Positions 1-7,390 of a stretch of 64,000 nt of DNA are shown piece after piece (position 1 is the first letter of the stretch; each line of letters begins with the position of its first letter). Under the pieces are notes generated by a model. It worked only from the letters and a program-made list of their open reading frames with translations. It was not told the origin of the DNA and ran no database searches. Source of the stretch: JAAZNO01 sp964508025 (GTDB taxonomy: Bacteria; Chloroflexota; Anaerolineae; B4-G1; SLSP01); assembly GCA_964508025.1 (NCBI GenBank), contig CAZDSF010000009.1:1-64000 (forward strand), read 5' to 3'. The translations under genes were made by a program, and so were the position numbers.

Positions 1-589
1 AACCGCGCGTCATTTGTTAAGGGTTTCGCCCCAGCCCTAGGGCAATAAACCCGGCGACGATAACCACTGGCACCAGGTTTCTGAGGATGAAGACAATATC
101 CCAACCCGCCACCAGACCGCCCGCGACACACCCGATGGGGATGGTGATGAAGCCGGCCAGCATACCCATCGCCAGCCACTTGCGATCCTTGGCCTCAATG
201 ATGCCCAGCGCCACCGGAATGGAGAAAACGATGGTGGGGCCCATCATCGCGCCCAGGATGATACCGGCGAACAACCCTGCTTGAGGGTCAAGCGCCAGTT
301 CTTTTGCTAACGGATAGCCGCCCATGTCATTTGCCAAGAGGGTCGTGGCGAACATGGCCGGGTCAGCCCCCAGGAATTGGTACACCGGGGTGATGACTGC
401 GCCTAGCACATTTGCCAGCACCGGCGCGAGCGAGACAACGCCGAGCATAGCTAGCGCCAACGGGCCCATCGCATTGAAGCCGTTCTCGAACTCCTCGCCG
501 AGGCCATACTTATTGCCGAGAATGCGATCTATGGCGCCGAGCACCATGAAGATCATCATGATGAAGACAATGATCTCGTTGATGTCCAA
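1..589 (-). pseudogene. eutH: Ethanolamine permease EutH, interrupted by an in-frame stop (3' part outside window)
   Basis: The first 190 codons (589 down to 17) encode a polytopic membrane protein of the EutH family, thought to move ethanolamine across the inner membrane. Family blocks are clear: LANDMGGYPLAKELA, GAMMGPTIVFSIPVALGIIE and GFITIPIGCVAGGL. EutH is normally about 370-410 residues, so a stop at codon 191 (TAA, 17-19) leaves about half. The codons after the stop in the same frame read QMTRG, which lines up with the EKMINGF stretch that follows ALGLKFIP in E. coli EutH as I recall it. This suggests a single nonsense change rather than a real end. Readthrough or a sequencing error remain possible. 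It lies 148 nt downstream of eutB and is probably co-transcribed with it. Confidence 0.65.
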
Positions 590-737
590 GGGAAACCTCC
601 TTCAAAGTATAGGGTAGAGTAACAACAGTGGTATCGCAAGATTGGGCCAAATATCACATCAGGCTCGCTCTGTGTATCGCTGGTTAGTTTGCATCACCTC
701 CTCTTCCAACATTAGATAGGGGCAAAGTACAATCGAA

Positions 738-2102
738 TCACCGCAGAAAGATGGATGCGTCCCCAGCTCTCTCGGTGAGCCGCCCATCGGCCATGATGCC
801 CATTTCTTGCAGCCAGGCGTAGAAATCCGGCGCCGGCAACAACCCCAGCAACTCCCGCAGCGTCGCGTCGTCATGGAAACCGGTATCCTGATAGCTGAGC
901 ATCACATCATCACCCATCGGAACGCCCATGAAGTAGTTGGCGCCCGCCATCGTCAGCAGCATCGTGGCGATTTCCTGATCGTTCTGATCCGCGTGGGTGT
1001 GATTGGTGTAGCACGGGGCCATGCCCATCGGCAGGCCGTGCAGCTTGCCCATGAAGTGATCCTCCAGCGAGGCGCGGATGATCTGCTTGCCGTCGTAAAT
1101 CGTCTCCGGGCCGATGAAGCCCGATACGTTGTTGACCATGAACGGCGCAAAATGCCGCCCGAAACCATAGGTGCGCGCTTCCAGCGTCATCTCATCCACG
1201 CCGTGATCGCAGCCAGAGGCCATCTCTGAACCTTGCCCGGTCTCGAAGTAGAGCAGGTTAGGGCCGGGCGCGGTGCCCAGCTTGCGGATGAGGTCTTGCG
1301 CTTCCTGCAACAATGCTGCCGTGACGCCGAAAGATGTGTTCGCGTCCTCTGTCCCGGCGATGCTCTGGAACAGCACCGCCACCGGCGCACCCTCGCGCAC
1401 GGCCTGCATCTGCGTGGTGATGTGCGAGAGCACGCAGTTCTGCGTAGGGATGCCCCACTTCTGGATAAAGTCGTGACTGTTCTGCATGAGCAATTTCGTC
1501 CCCGGCACCGTATCTTCTACTGGATTGATGCCGATGATGGCGTCTCCAGAACCGTAGCTCAGCCCTTCCATGATGGTCGCCAGAATGCCCGTCCAATCAT
1601 CGGTGGGGTGGTTGGGTTGCAGACGGAAGGCCAGCGTCCCCTCCTGGCCGATCTCGGTATAGGCGCGGGAGGTGACGCGGATTTTGCGCGCGGCGTAGAC
1701 CAGATCCATGTTCGACATCAGCTTGGCGACGCCCGCGATCATCTCGGAGTTGAGGCCCCGACTCACCCGACGGATAGCGTCGCAGGTGGTCTTATGATCC
1801 AAAATCCACTCGCGCAGTTGCCCCACGGGCCAGTGTTTGATTTCGCCGAAGATCGTATCATTAATGTCATCTTCAATCACCCGCGTGACCTCATCCTGTT
1901 CATAAGGAATCACCGGATGATTGCGGATATCTTCCAAAGTCAGCTCGCTCAACACATAGCGCGCCGCCATACGTTCGGTGGCAGTCCTGGCAGCGATGCC
2001 CAGCAATTCATCGCCGGATTTCTGCTCATTGGCTTTGGCGAGCACTTCCTTCATCGAAGTGAACGTAAATGTCTGGCCGAACAGTGTTGCTTTCAGTTTC
2101 AT
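738..2102 (-). CDS. eutB: Ethanolamine ammonia-lyase large subunit EutB
   Basis: At 454 residues this is full length for EutB, the catalytic (alpha) subunit of adenosylcobalamin-dependent ethanolamine ammonia-lyase, which converts ethanolamine to acetaldehyde and ammonia. The TIM-barrel family sequence is evident throughout, for example RVSRGLNSEMIAGVAKLM, GDAIIGINPVEDTV, LLYFETGQGSEMASGCDHG and MGVPMGDDVMLSYQDT. The small subunit EutC, needed for activity, is not in the window and would have to lie beyond eutH or elsewhere. The gene follows eutN by 85 nt and precedes the broken eutH. No unusual features are seen within the reading frame. Confidence 0.95.
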   Translation of the reverse strand: MKLKATLFGQTFTFTSMKEVLAKANEQKSGDELLGIAARTATERMAARYVLSELTLEDIRNHPVIPYEQDEVTRVIEDDINDTIFGEIKHWPVGQLREWILDHKTTCDAIRRVSRGLNSEMIAGVAKLMSNMDLVYAARKIRVTSRAYTEIGQEGTLAFRLQPNHPTDDWTGILATIMEGLSYGSGDAIIGINPVEDTVPGTKLLMQNSHDFIQKWGIPTQNCVLSHITTQMQAVREGAPVAVLFQSIAGTEDANTSFGVTAALLQEAQDLIRKLGTAPGPNLLYFETGQGSEMASGCDHGVDEMTLEARTYGFGRHFAPFMVNNVSGFIGPETIYDGKQIIRASLEDHFMGKLHGLPMGMAPCYTNHTHADQNDQEIATMLLTMAGANYFMGVPMGDDVMLSYQDTGFHDDATLRELLGLLPAPDFYAWLQEMGIMADGRLTERAGDASIFLR

Positions 2103-2187
2103 CTTGCGCTCCCTGGTTGGCTATAAGTTACAAGTTGTGTTGGGAGTGCCGCGTAGTAAAATACACAGCACTCCCAATCTGGAATTA

Positions 2188-2478
2188 TCAGCTCTTGCGG
2201 AATGTGACCTCGCCGGCGACTTCAAGTGAGTCCAGCACCCCAATGATCGCCGCATCCACCGGATAATCTCGCGTCTTATCGGTGTGGCGCGCCGCACTGC
2301 CCATCACAATCAGTACCAGTTCATCTTCGCCGGCGCCCACCGTATCAGCAGCGATAAAAGGCTCACCGCGCAACTCATCGGCGGTGGTGGTTTCTTGTAC
2401 CACCAACAGCTTTAGCCCGCGTAGATGCTCATCCTTGATTGTGGAAACAGCAGAACCGATGACTCGTGCAATTAGCAT
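2188..2478 (-). CDS. eutN: EutN/CcmL-family microcompartment vertex protein
   Basis: A 96-residue protein of the EutN/CcmL/CsoS4 (BMC-P) family, which forms pentamers that cap the vertices of bacterial microcompartments. The N-terminus MLIARVIGSAVSTIK, the LKLLVVQ strand, the VAADTVGAGE-like loop (here FIAADTVGAGEDE) and the VLIVMGSAAR strand match the family, and the length (about 90-100 residues) is typical. It is the first gene of the eut transcript, with a TTGACA-N17-TACAAT promoter about 340 nt upstream. Its presence implies that ethanolamine breakdown is organised with shell proteins, but no hexameric BMC-H shell gene is in the window. Confidence 0.9.
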   Translation of the reverse strand: MLIARVIGSAVSTIKDEHLRGLKLLVVQETTTADELRGEPFIAADTVGAGEDELVLIVMGSAARHTDKTRDYPVDAAIIGVLDSLEVAGEVTFRKS

Positions 2479-2595
2479 TGCTCTTCCTCCGCGAAACGGA
2501 TACCTTACGAATCCCTGAGCCTGTAAACCGCCGACCAGGGGCCTACATCCACACAGAAACGCACACCAAAACGTTAAGGCTTATCACAACCACAA

Positions 2596-2625
2596 CGCGC
2601 CACATCCGAATGTAGATGTGACGCG
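2596..2625 (-). promoter_or_regulatory. Leader hairpin upstream of eutN
   Basis: On the minus strand CGCGTCACATC pairs with GATGTGGCGCG over 11 positions (one G-U) with an 8-nt loop. No T-run follows, so it is not a simple terminator. Its position about 120 nt before eutN and about 190 nt after the predicted start of transcription suggests a regulatory leader element of unknown type. Confidence 0.4.
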
Positions 2626-2818
2626 CTACACAAGACAACCAAAGAAGGCGGCTACCGGAGAAACAAACGATACTTTGTGAAAGCGAGCGCAACACACAGG
2701 GCGCAAGGCTTGACGCCGAAATGCGCAGGAAAATGAATGGGGTTGAAAAGGCCCTATACATGATGATAGATTTGACAGTGATGCAGATAGTATCCGTTAC
2801 TCATCAACTACGCATATC

Positions 2819-2847
2819 ATTGTAAGACAGATTAGAGCAAATGTCAA
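2819..2847 (-). promoter_or_regulatory. Sigma70-type promoter for the eut genes
   Basis: On the minus strand TTGACA (2847-2842) and TACAAT (2824-2819) are separated by exactly 17 nt. This is near consensus and points toward eutN-eutB-eutH. Confidence 0.75.
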
Positions 2848-2898
2848 GTATCAAACGGACACATACGAACATTGCACAAAGCGCGCAAGTGCGCATAG

Positions 2899-2930
2899 AA
2901 AACGCCGCCGGCGCATTGCCGACGGCGTTG
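2899..2930 (-). terminator. prfA terminator hairpin
   Basis: On the minus strand AACGCCG-T-CGGC, a 5-nt loop and GCCG-G-CGGCGTT form a GC-rich stem followed by TTC. It lies 27 nt after the prfA stop codon. Confidence 0.65.
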
Positions 2931-2956
2931 AAATCGTCCAGGGAATAAAGCTCGCG

Positions 2957-4024
2957 TCACAAATCCGCCAATTTGCGTTGCTGTTCATCAAGCTTCAGCG
3001 CCTCGATGAAAGGCGTCAGTTCACCCTCCATAACTGCGGGGAGATTATAGCTGGTGAACCCCACCCGATGATCCGTTACCCGATTCTGCGGGAAGTTGTA
3101 AGTGCGGATCTTCTCGCTACGTTCGCCGGTGCCTACCTGTGAACGGCGCTCCTCCTCGAGCTCATCTTCACGTTTCTGCTGTTCCAGCTCGAAGAGTCGC
3201 GCGCGCAACACCGACATCGCTTGAAGTTTGTTCTGGGTGAGCGAGCGCTGATTCTCACACGTCACAACCATCCCGGTGGGTTTGTGCAGAATGCGCACCG
3301 CCGTCTCGTTTTTCTGCATGTGCTGCCCGCCAGGGCCAGAAGAGCCATACGTGGTGATTTCCAGATCTTTAGGATTGATCTCGACCTCGACCTCGTCTAC
3401 TTCTGGCAAAACGGCGACGGTGACTGTAGAAGTGTGAATCCGCCCACTGGATTCCGTTACCGGCACCCGCTGAACACGATGCACGCCGCTTTCGTACTTG
3501 AGCTGCGAGTACGCTCCCTTGCCGCGAACCTCAAAGATCACCTCTTTGAAACCGCCAATACCGGTGCGGTTCTCGCTGATAAGGTCCGTCTTCCAGCCGC
3601 CCTGTCGTTCGGCGTAGCGCGTATACAGGCGGAACAGCTCAGCGGCAAAGAGTCCCGCCTCGTCGCCGCCGGCGCCCGCGCGGATTTCCATGATGACATT
3701 CTTCTCATCGCGTGGATCCTTCGGCAGGAGCAGCTGCTGCAATTGCAGGGCCAGCGCCTCCTGCTCGGCTTCCAGTTGCGCAATCTCCTCATGGGCCATC
3801 GCGCGCAACTCTGGATCTTCTTCCGTGTGAAGCATCTCACGGGTCTCAGCCAAAGTCTCCAAAGCACGCCGATACGCCTGATAGACAGCGACCTTCGGCT
3901 CAAGATCGGCGCGCTCCTTGGCGTACTCGGTGATTTTCTCGTAATCCTGAGCCAGCACGGGATCCGCCATCAGGCGATTCAGTTCCTCGAAGCGTTCCTC
4001 TAACGCCGCAAATCGTTCCAACAT
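2957..4024 (-). CDS. prfA: Peptide chain release factor 1
   Basis: Release factor 1 recognises UAA and UAG in the ribosomal A site and triggers peptidyl-tRNA hydrolysis. The GGQ motif is present in GSSGPGGQHMQKNE. The codon-reading tripeptide is of the PxT class (PVT in QRVPVTESSGRIHTS), which separates it from RF2. The start is placed at MLERFAALEERF (ATG 4024-4022), because the ten residues before it do not match the family and the resulting 355 residues are normal. The gene sits downstream of a tRNA pair on the same strand and ends at a hairpin terminator. Confidence 0.95.
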   Translation of the reverse strand: MLERFAALEERFEELNRLMADPVLAQDYEKITEYAKERADLEPKVAVYQAYRRALETLAETREMLHTEEDPELRAMAHEEIAQLEAEQEALALQLQQLLLPKDPRDEKNVIMEIRAGAGGDEAGLFAAELFRLYTRYAERQGGWKTDLISENRTGIGGFKEVIFEVRGKGAYSQLKYESGVHRVQRVPVTESSGRIHTSTVTVAVLPEVDEVEVEINPKDLEITTYGSSGPGGQHMQKNETAVRILHKPTGMVVTCENQRSLTQNKLQAMSVLRARLFELEQQKREDELEEERRSQVGTGERSEKIRTYNFPQNRVTDHRVGFTSYNLPAVMEGELTPFIEALKLDEQQRKLADL

Positions 4025-4089
4025 CGTCTTGCACACTCCATCCCATAGCCCCATTCACGGGGGCGTACCCTCAACATTTCCAAACATGG

Positions 4090-4119
4090 CTAACGGCCCG
4101 CAAACATACGGGCCGTTAG
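4090..4119 (-). terminator. Hairpin after the tRNA pair
   Basis: CTAACGGCCCG and CGGGCCGTTAG form an 11-bp perfect stem with an 8-nt loop. It sits 14 nt beyond the 3' end of the interrupted tRNA on the minus strand. The following T-run is weak, so partial readthrough into prfA is possible. Confidence 0.5.
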
Positions 4120-4172
4120 TAACACATCCTGATGGGCCCACCAGGATTTGAACCCGGAACCAACCGGTTATG

Positions 4173-4788
4173 CTTCCCACTACAGCTTTCGCTGCCCCTT
4201 TCGAGTTTGTGGGCTGGACTATCCCTTCACCCCATAGGGGTGCCTGCCGTCTAGTCTCTACACCTTCCCGATTCGCTAAAAAGCATCCATCAGGCTTGGC
4301 TCGGGATTGCCAGACCACGCAGGATCAGGGTTCCCCGAATTTGGCAGGTTTCACCTGAAGATTGCTCTCCAGGCAGCCCTAGTTCGCAAGTCATATTCGG
4401 GGTATAATGCAGTTATGAATAAATCACCTAACTGCATTGTATGCAACACCTCCCTGCAAGGCAAACAAAGCAGATTCTGCTCTGTTGCTTGCAAGAACCG
4501 GCATCATCAAAGTTATGCAGCTCAGAAAGATCGAGGACTCAGCCGAAAGATGAAACTTGTCCGAGCGGCTGGTGGATGTTGCACAATCTGTGGCTATAGC
4601 CGCAATCTGGCCGCTCTCGCTTTTCATCATACAGACTCTGCCGAAAAAGACTTCAAACTGGACATGCGTTCTCTCTCAAATCGGCGACTGGAATCTGTAA
4701 TCCAAGAACTGGACAAGTGTATCTTAGTCTGTCACAACTGTCACGCTGAGCTACATAACCCCCACTTGAACTTAGACTCGCTATGTTA
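4173..4788 (-). mobile_element. Group I (IC3-like) self-splicing intron in tRNA-Ile2
   Basis: The conserved core is visible on the minus strand between 4380 and 4173. P2 is CCUGGAGA-GCAA-UCUUCAGG with a GNRA loop. P4 pairs UCGGG with CCCGA (AAUUCGGGGAA and AAUCCCGAGCCAAGCC). P7 pairs GACUA (GUGUAGAGACUAGACGG) with UAGUC (AAGGGAUAGUCC). P8 is ACCCC-UAU-GGGGU. P9 pairs CCCAC with GUGGG around CAGC-GAAA-GCUG. The intron ends in G. A guide sequence GGCUG (4378-4374) pairs with exon CGGCU, giving the required U-G pair at the 5' splice site. Without the antisense ORF the intron is about 210 nt, close to the known 205-nt Azoarcus tRNA-Ile(CAU) intron. The roughly 400 nt between splice site and guide hold the HNH gene and form the P1 loop. 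Confidence 0.9.
4403..4408 (+). promoter_or_regulatory. TATAAT box of the HNH gene
   Basis: A perfect TATAAT ends 6 nt before the ATG of the HNH gene, so transcription would start at or next to the start codon and the message would be leaderless. No good -35 hexamer is seen. Confidence 0.45.
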
Positions 4789-4789
4789 A
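4415..4789 (+). CDS. HNH homing endonuclease encoded antisense to the tRNA intron
   Basis: A 124-residue protein. It has an N-terminal four-ligand zinc site (CIVC and CSVAC with following HH, residues about 7-30) and a C-terminal HNH fold: CTICG near residue 56, LAFHH near residue 68, then ILVCHNCHAELHN near residue 107. HNH enzymes of this size nick or cut DNA and drive homing of introns. It is read in the opposite direction to the tRNA. The stop codon TAA (4787-4789) uses the last exon base next to the 5' splice site, so the gene fills the P1 loop of the intron almost exactly. The start ATG 4415 was chosen over an upstream in-frame extension because a TATAAT lies just before it and the extension runs into the intron core. 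The expected target is the intronless tRNA-Ile2 gene (inference). Confidence 0.85.
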   Translation: MNKSPNCIVCNTSLQGKQSRFCSVACKNRHHQSYAAQKDRGLSRKMKLVRAAGGCCTICGYSRNLAALAFHHTDSAEKDFKLDMRSLSNRRLESVIQELDKCILVCHNCHAELHNPHLNLDSLC

Positions 4790-4824
4790 GCCGGCCGCTC
4801 TAACCGTTGAGCTATGGGCCCCAA

Positions 4825-4895
4825 AGCGGGCGACGGGGATCGAACCCGTGTCATTAGCTTGGAAGGCTAAGGCATTACCATTATGCGACGCCCGC
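4825..4895 (-). tRNA. tRNA-Gly(UCC)
   Basis: A complete cloverleaf: acceptor GCGGGCG with CGCCCGC, D arm GCAT/ATGC, anticodon stem TTAGC/GCTAA with loop CTTCCAA (anticodon TCC), T arm ACGGG/CCCGT and discriminator U. CCA is not encoded. It is the first gene of a pair with tRNA-Ile2. Confidence 0.95.
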
Positions 4896-4906
4896 ATGTA
4901 AGCAGC

Positions 4907-4934
4907 ATTATACCATAACCGCCGCTTTAGACAA
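4907..4934 (-). promoter_or_regulatory. Promoter of the tRNA-Gly/tRNA-Ile2 transcript
   Basis: On the minus strand TTGTCT (4934-4929), 16 nt, TATAAT (4912-4907), just upstream of tRNA-Gly. Confidence 0.75.
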
Positions 4935-4958
4935 TGGGAATCCAGCGCGGCAGCGAAC

Positions 4959-4986
4959 TGGACAAAAATCGAAAATCAAGTATACT
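4959..4986 (+). promoter_or_regulatory. rpsT promoter
   Basis: TGGACA (4959-4964), 16 nt, TATACT (4981-4986), about 45 nt before the rpsT start codon. Confidence 0.65.
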
Positions 4987-5029
4987 GCACGGTCGTAATT
5001 GGATAGACTTATCGAGTTCGGAGGAGCAA

Positions 5030-5293
5030 GTGGCAAACACGCAGTCAGCGAAGAAGGAAATTCGCAGTTCATACCGCAAATGGTTGCAGAATCGCCATGT
5101 CAAAGGGCAGATGCGCAGCGCCCTCAAGTCGGTGCGAAATGCGATTGCTTCGGGCGATGTTGAGCAGGCGCAGGCGCTCATGCCCCGCGCAGCACGAGAA
5201 CTGGACAAAGCCGCGAAGAAAAATGTCATTCATAAGAACAAAGCCGCACGGCTCAAGTCCCGTTTGATGAAGCAAATCAACGCGTTGCAATAA
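5030..5293 (+). CDS. rpsT: 30S ribosomal protein S20
   Basis: S20 binds 16S rRNA early in assembly of the small subunit. The 87-residue sequence begins VANTQSAKKEIRSSYRKW and contains the family's basic helices (NRHVKGQMRSALKSVRNAI and NVIHKNKAARLKSRLMKQI), with the typical length of 85-90. The start is GTG at 5030, preceded by GGAGGA at 5020-5025. The in-frame ATG farther upstream overlaps the promoter and is not used. The gene stands alone, with its own promoter and a strong terminator. Confidence 0.95.
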   Translation: MANTQSAKKEIRSSYRKWLQNRHVKGQMRSALKSVRNAIASGDVEQAQALMPRAARELDKAAKKNVIHKNKAARLKSRLMKQINALQ

Positions 5294-5364
5294 TTCGACG
5301 CGCGATTTACCATTTCCTGGGTGTCGCCCAGGAGTTGATAGCAAAACACACCCGGGCAATTTCA

Positions 5365-5390
5365 GGCGGGTTTCCATAAGGAAACCCGCC
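5365..5390 (+). terminator. rpsT terminator
   Basis: GGCGGGTTTCC and GGAAACCCGCC form an 11-bp perfect stem with an ATAA loop, followed by TTTACTTGTT. It lies between convergent genes and may also slow transcription from the other side. Confidence 0.85.
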
Positions 5391-5421
5391 TTTACTTGTT
5401 ATGCCGTGAGCTGACGCCGAT

Positions 5422-7125
5422 TTATCGGAATTGCGGACTCAACCCAAACATCATGTCGAGAAAGCTGCGCCGTTCCTCCGGTGTCATCGGGCGGGGACGG
5501 CCGTACTCCTCTAGCAACGCCGTGCGCAAATCAATGCTGAGCAATTCCCCCGCGTAGAAGCTATAGCGCACGATAAACATCTGCCGCGTGCCAAGGCTCC
5601 ACATCTGGTCAAAGAAAAAATTTCCCGGCCCGTAATGAATGAAGGCCTCGTCATGGAACTCGAAGGTCTGCGCCTGGTGCGCCTGACTGCCGTGGACAAT
5701 GACTGCGCCAGCTTGCGCAAAACGCCGGAAGTCATAGATCTGGTTGGCAGTGGGGAAATATTCATAAGTTTCGAGGTACTGGAAGGTGACAATGGGCAGA
5801 TACCCTTCCTCACGCAGCGCGCGCACTTCGGCTAACATGCGGTTGTAATCACAAGGCGCAGCGCCGGGACGATCCTCCGCCGCCAGGCCATACGCCGGCC
5901 CGATAGGATTGCAGCCCAGAAAGGCGAGCCGGTTAGGCCCCGCCTCGATTTTGAGCGGCTGAATGGCGTCTGCCAGATTTTCGCCGCCGCCAAACCACCG
6001 CCAGCCGCGCTCGCGGAACATATCCAGGGTATAGTTGATCCACTGAGAGCCTTTATCGGCCAGATGATTGCCAGTTAGCTCAACGATGTTGGTATTGATT
6101 TCCTCAAGCAAGACGATATAGCGATCCGCCGAACAGAAGGACATGGTGCCGCTGCCTTCCACCGGACAATCCGGCTTGAAGGACACTTCATTGCTGATAT
6201 GGACGAAGTCCGCATCCTCGAACCAGGGTTTGATATCGCGCGCCGGGTAGGTAAGGCCCCGGTTTTCCATGAGCTGCGCCGTCGCGCGCGTAATCGCCGT
6301 GACGCCGGTCATTGCCAGAATGGTCAGCGCCTCCTCATCGCGGTTGATGAAGGCCGCGGCAGGCAGTTCCAGCAGCTCCAGCGTCTCTGGACGCGAGGGG
6401 CTGTCTAGCGCGAGGGGGATGACGGGCGGATAGTCAGCCACGGCGGGGGTCTTCTCTAATAACGAGATGCCATCCACGCGCAACACCTTCCATTGTGGGG
6501 TCAGCGCGTCGAAGGACAGCACCGTCCAGCCGTTGCGCGCCGTGGCTTCCGCCAGGAGCGCCTCTGCGGCTACCAGGATGTAGGCATTTGCAGCGGGTTC
6601 TCCCAGCAGGCCGCGTAATGCCTGCGCGGTCTCTGCGGTGAGGAGCAGGGGCCGCGTTGCCCACGCCTCGGTCGGCGTACCATTCCATGTAGCTCGCAGA
6701 TCGGTCAACGCGATGGCATCATCTAGCGTGAAGAAGGGCGCAGCGATGGCAAAGGTCCAGCGTCCCTGCCGGTAGGCGGCGGGATCAACGCCGACGCGGA
6801 GCAACACCTGCGCCACATCAGGAGCATCAATCCAGGCGAAATACGCCGGTCTGGCTTCTACCCGCGCGCGCAGCACAGCGCAGGCAGGCGCCGGCACATC
6901 GAGCGCGCAGCTTACGGTGACGGGGAACGCCGGCGTGGGGGTTGGAACGGGCGTGGGCGTGGGCGAAGGCGTCGGTGTGGCAGTGGGATGGGGCGTGCGC
7001 GTGGGCGTGGGCGTGGGCGTCGGCTGCGGCGCGGGAGGCGGGGCGCAGGCTGCGGCGCAGCCTGCGAGCAAGGTGAGCAACAAGAACAGACCCCAGTAGC
7101 GTAGGGGACGCGATTGGTTTTTCAT
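5422..7125 (-). CDS. CapA-family (metallophosphoesterase-like) lipoprotein
   Basis: A 567-residue predicted lipoprotein. The signal peptide ends in LLTLLAGCAAAC and is followed by a Thr/Pro linker (residues about 30-66, PTPTPTPTRTP-like) that probably spans the surface layer. Residues about 70-250 form a domain I do not recognise. The C-terminal half matches the CapA/PgsA fold: HISNEVSF, VELTGNHLADKG, IVHGSQAHQAQ and HYGPGNFFFDQ carry the expected metal-binding and phosphodiesterase-like residues. CapA proteins take part in poly-gamma-glutamate or capsule handling, but many homologues have unknown substrates. The first DxN-type motif is changed (NEVS instead of NLE), so catalysis is uncertain. 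A TATAAT at 7152-7157 on the minus strand may serve as its promoter. Confidence 0.75.
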   Translation of the reverse strand: MKNQSRPLRYWGLFLLLTLLAGCAAACAPPPAPQPTPTPTPTRTPHPTATPTPSPTPTPVPTPTPAFPVTVSCALDVPAPACAVLRARVEARPAYFAWIDAPDVAQVLLRVGVDPAAYRQGRWTFAIAAPFFTLDDAIALTDLRATWNGTPTEAWATRPLLLTAETAQALRGLLGEPAANAYILVAAEALLAEATARNGWTVLSFDALTPQWKVLRVDGISLLEKTPAVADYPPVIPLALDSPSRPETLELLELPAAAFINRDEEALTILAMTGVTAITRATAQLMENRGLTYPARDIKPWFEDADFVHISNEVSFKPDCPVEGSGTMSFCSADRYIVLLEEINTNIVELTGNHLADKGSQWINYTLDMFRERGWRWFGGGENLADAIQPLKIEAGPNRLAFLGCNPIGPAYGLAAEDRPGAAPCDYNRMLAEVRALREEGYLPIVTFQYLETYEYFPTANQIYDFRRFAQAGAVIVHGSQAHQAQTFEFHDEAFIHYGPGNFFFDQMWSLGTRQMFIVRYSFYAGELLSIDLRTALLEEYGRPRPMTPEERRSFLDMMFGLSPQFR

Positions 7126-7220
7126 CAGTCATACTCCTGGGAAGTTTTCTGATTATACGTCGGTATTTCCCGGGCGCATTGTGAATGTTTGCGCCACATT
7201 GTCAAGCCGTAGGAATGCAA

Positions 7221-7246
7221 AACCGGGCCGCAATTGCGGCCCGGTT
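7221..7246 (-). terminator. tRNA-Val terminator
   Basis: A perfect 26-nt palindrome (AACCGGGCCGCAA and its complement) starts right at the tRNA 3' end on the minus strand and is followed by TTGCATT. Confidence 0.65.
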
Positions 7247-7322
7247 GGTGGGCGATACAGGACTCGAACCTGTGACCTCCGCGATGTCAACGCGGCGCTC
7301 TAACCATCTGAGCTAACCGCCC
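7246..7322 (-). tRNA. tRNA-Val(GAC)
   Basis: Acceptor GGGCGGT/ATCGCCC, D arm GCTC/GAGC, anticodon stem CCGCG/CGCGG with loop TTGACAT (anticodon GAC), T arm ACAGG/CCTGT and discriminator A at 7249. CCA follows in the DNA (7248-7246), unlike the other tRNAs here, though it may be part of the terminator by chance. Confidence 0.95.
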
Positions 7323-7332
7323 AACTGTTCTG

Positions 7333-7360
7333 ATTATAACACGCTTCCCAATTTCGGCAA
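7333..7360 (-). promoter_or_regulatory. tRNA-Val promoter
   Basis: On the minus strand TTGCCG (7360-7355), 16 nt, TATAAT (7338-7333). Confidence 0.7.
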
Positions 7361-7390
7361 GACCCATCCAGGAATTTTTCCAGCTATTTT

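Larger units (their letters stand above)
2479..2956. other. 478-nt gap holding the eut promoter, a long leader and the prfA terminator
   Basis: I see no credible gene here. The minus strand carries a promoter (2819-2847), so the eut mRNA would have a leader of about 330 nt. A strong hairpin lies within it (2596-2625). The conserved adenosylcobalamin riboswitch B12 box was not recognised. The prfA terminator hairpin lies at 2899-2930. Confidence 0.6.
4133..4821 (-). tRNA. tRNA-Ile2(CAU), interrupted by a group I intron
   Basis: The 5' exon (4821-4789, 33 nt) supplies acceptor GGGCCCA, the D arm, anticodon-stem strand GCCGG and loop bases CU. The 3' exon (4172-4133) supplies CATAA, anticodon-stem strand CCGGT, a five-base variable loop, the T arm, TGGGCCC and discriminator A. 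Joining them gives a complete cloverleaf with loop CU-CAU-AA, so the intron lies between U33 and C34. Anticodon CAU could mean Met or Ile2. The overall likeness to E. coli tRNA-Ile2 and the C4-G69 and C5-G68 pairs favour Ile2, whose C34 would be changed to lysidine by TilS. CCA is not encoded. The gene starts 3 nt after tRNA-Gly, so the two form one transcript. Confidence 0.9.

Noticed and set aside
2543..2761. 72-codon open frame on the minus strand inside the eut leader
   Set aside because: No family resemblance, no ribosome binding site, and it spans the structured leader.
2479..2815. Adenosylcobalamin riboswitch before the B12-dependent lyase genes
   Set aside because: Expected from function, but the conserved B12-box sequence was not found on the minus strand.
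4055..4318. 87-codon minus-strand frame across the tRNA 3' exon and intron core
   Set aside because: It reads through catalytic RNA helices and tRNA sequence; coding is not plausible.
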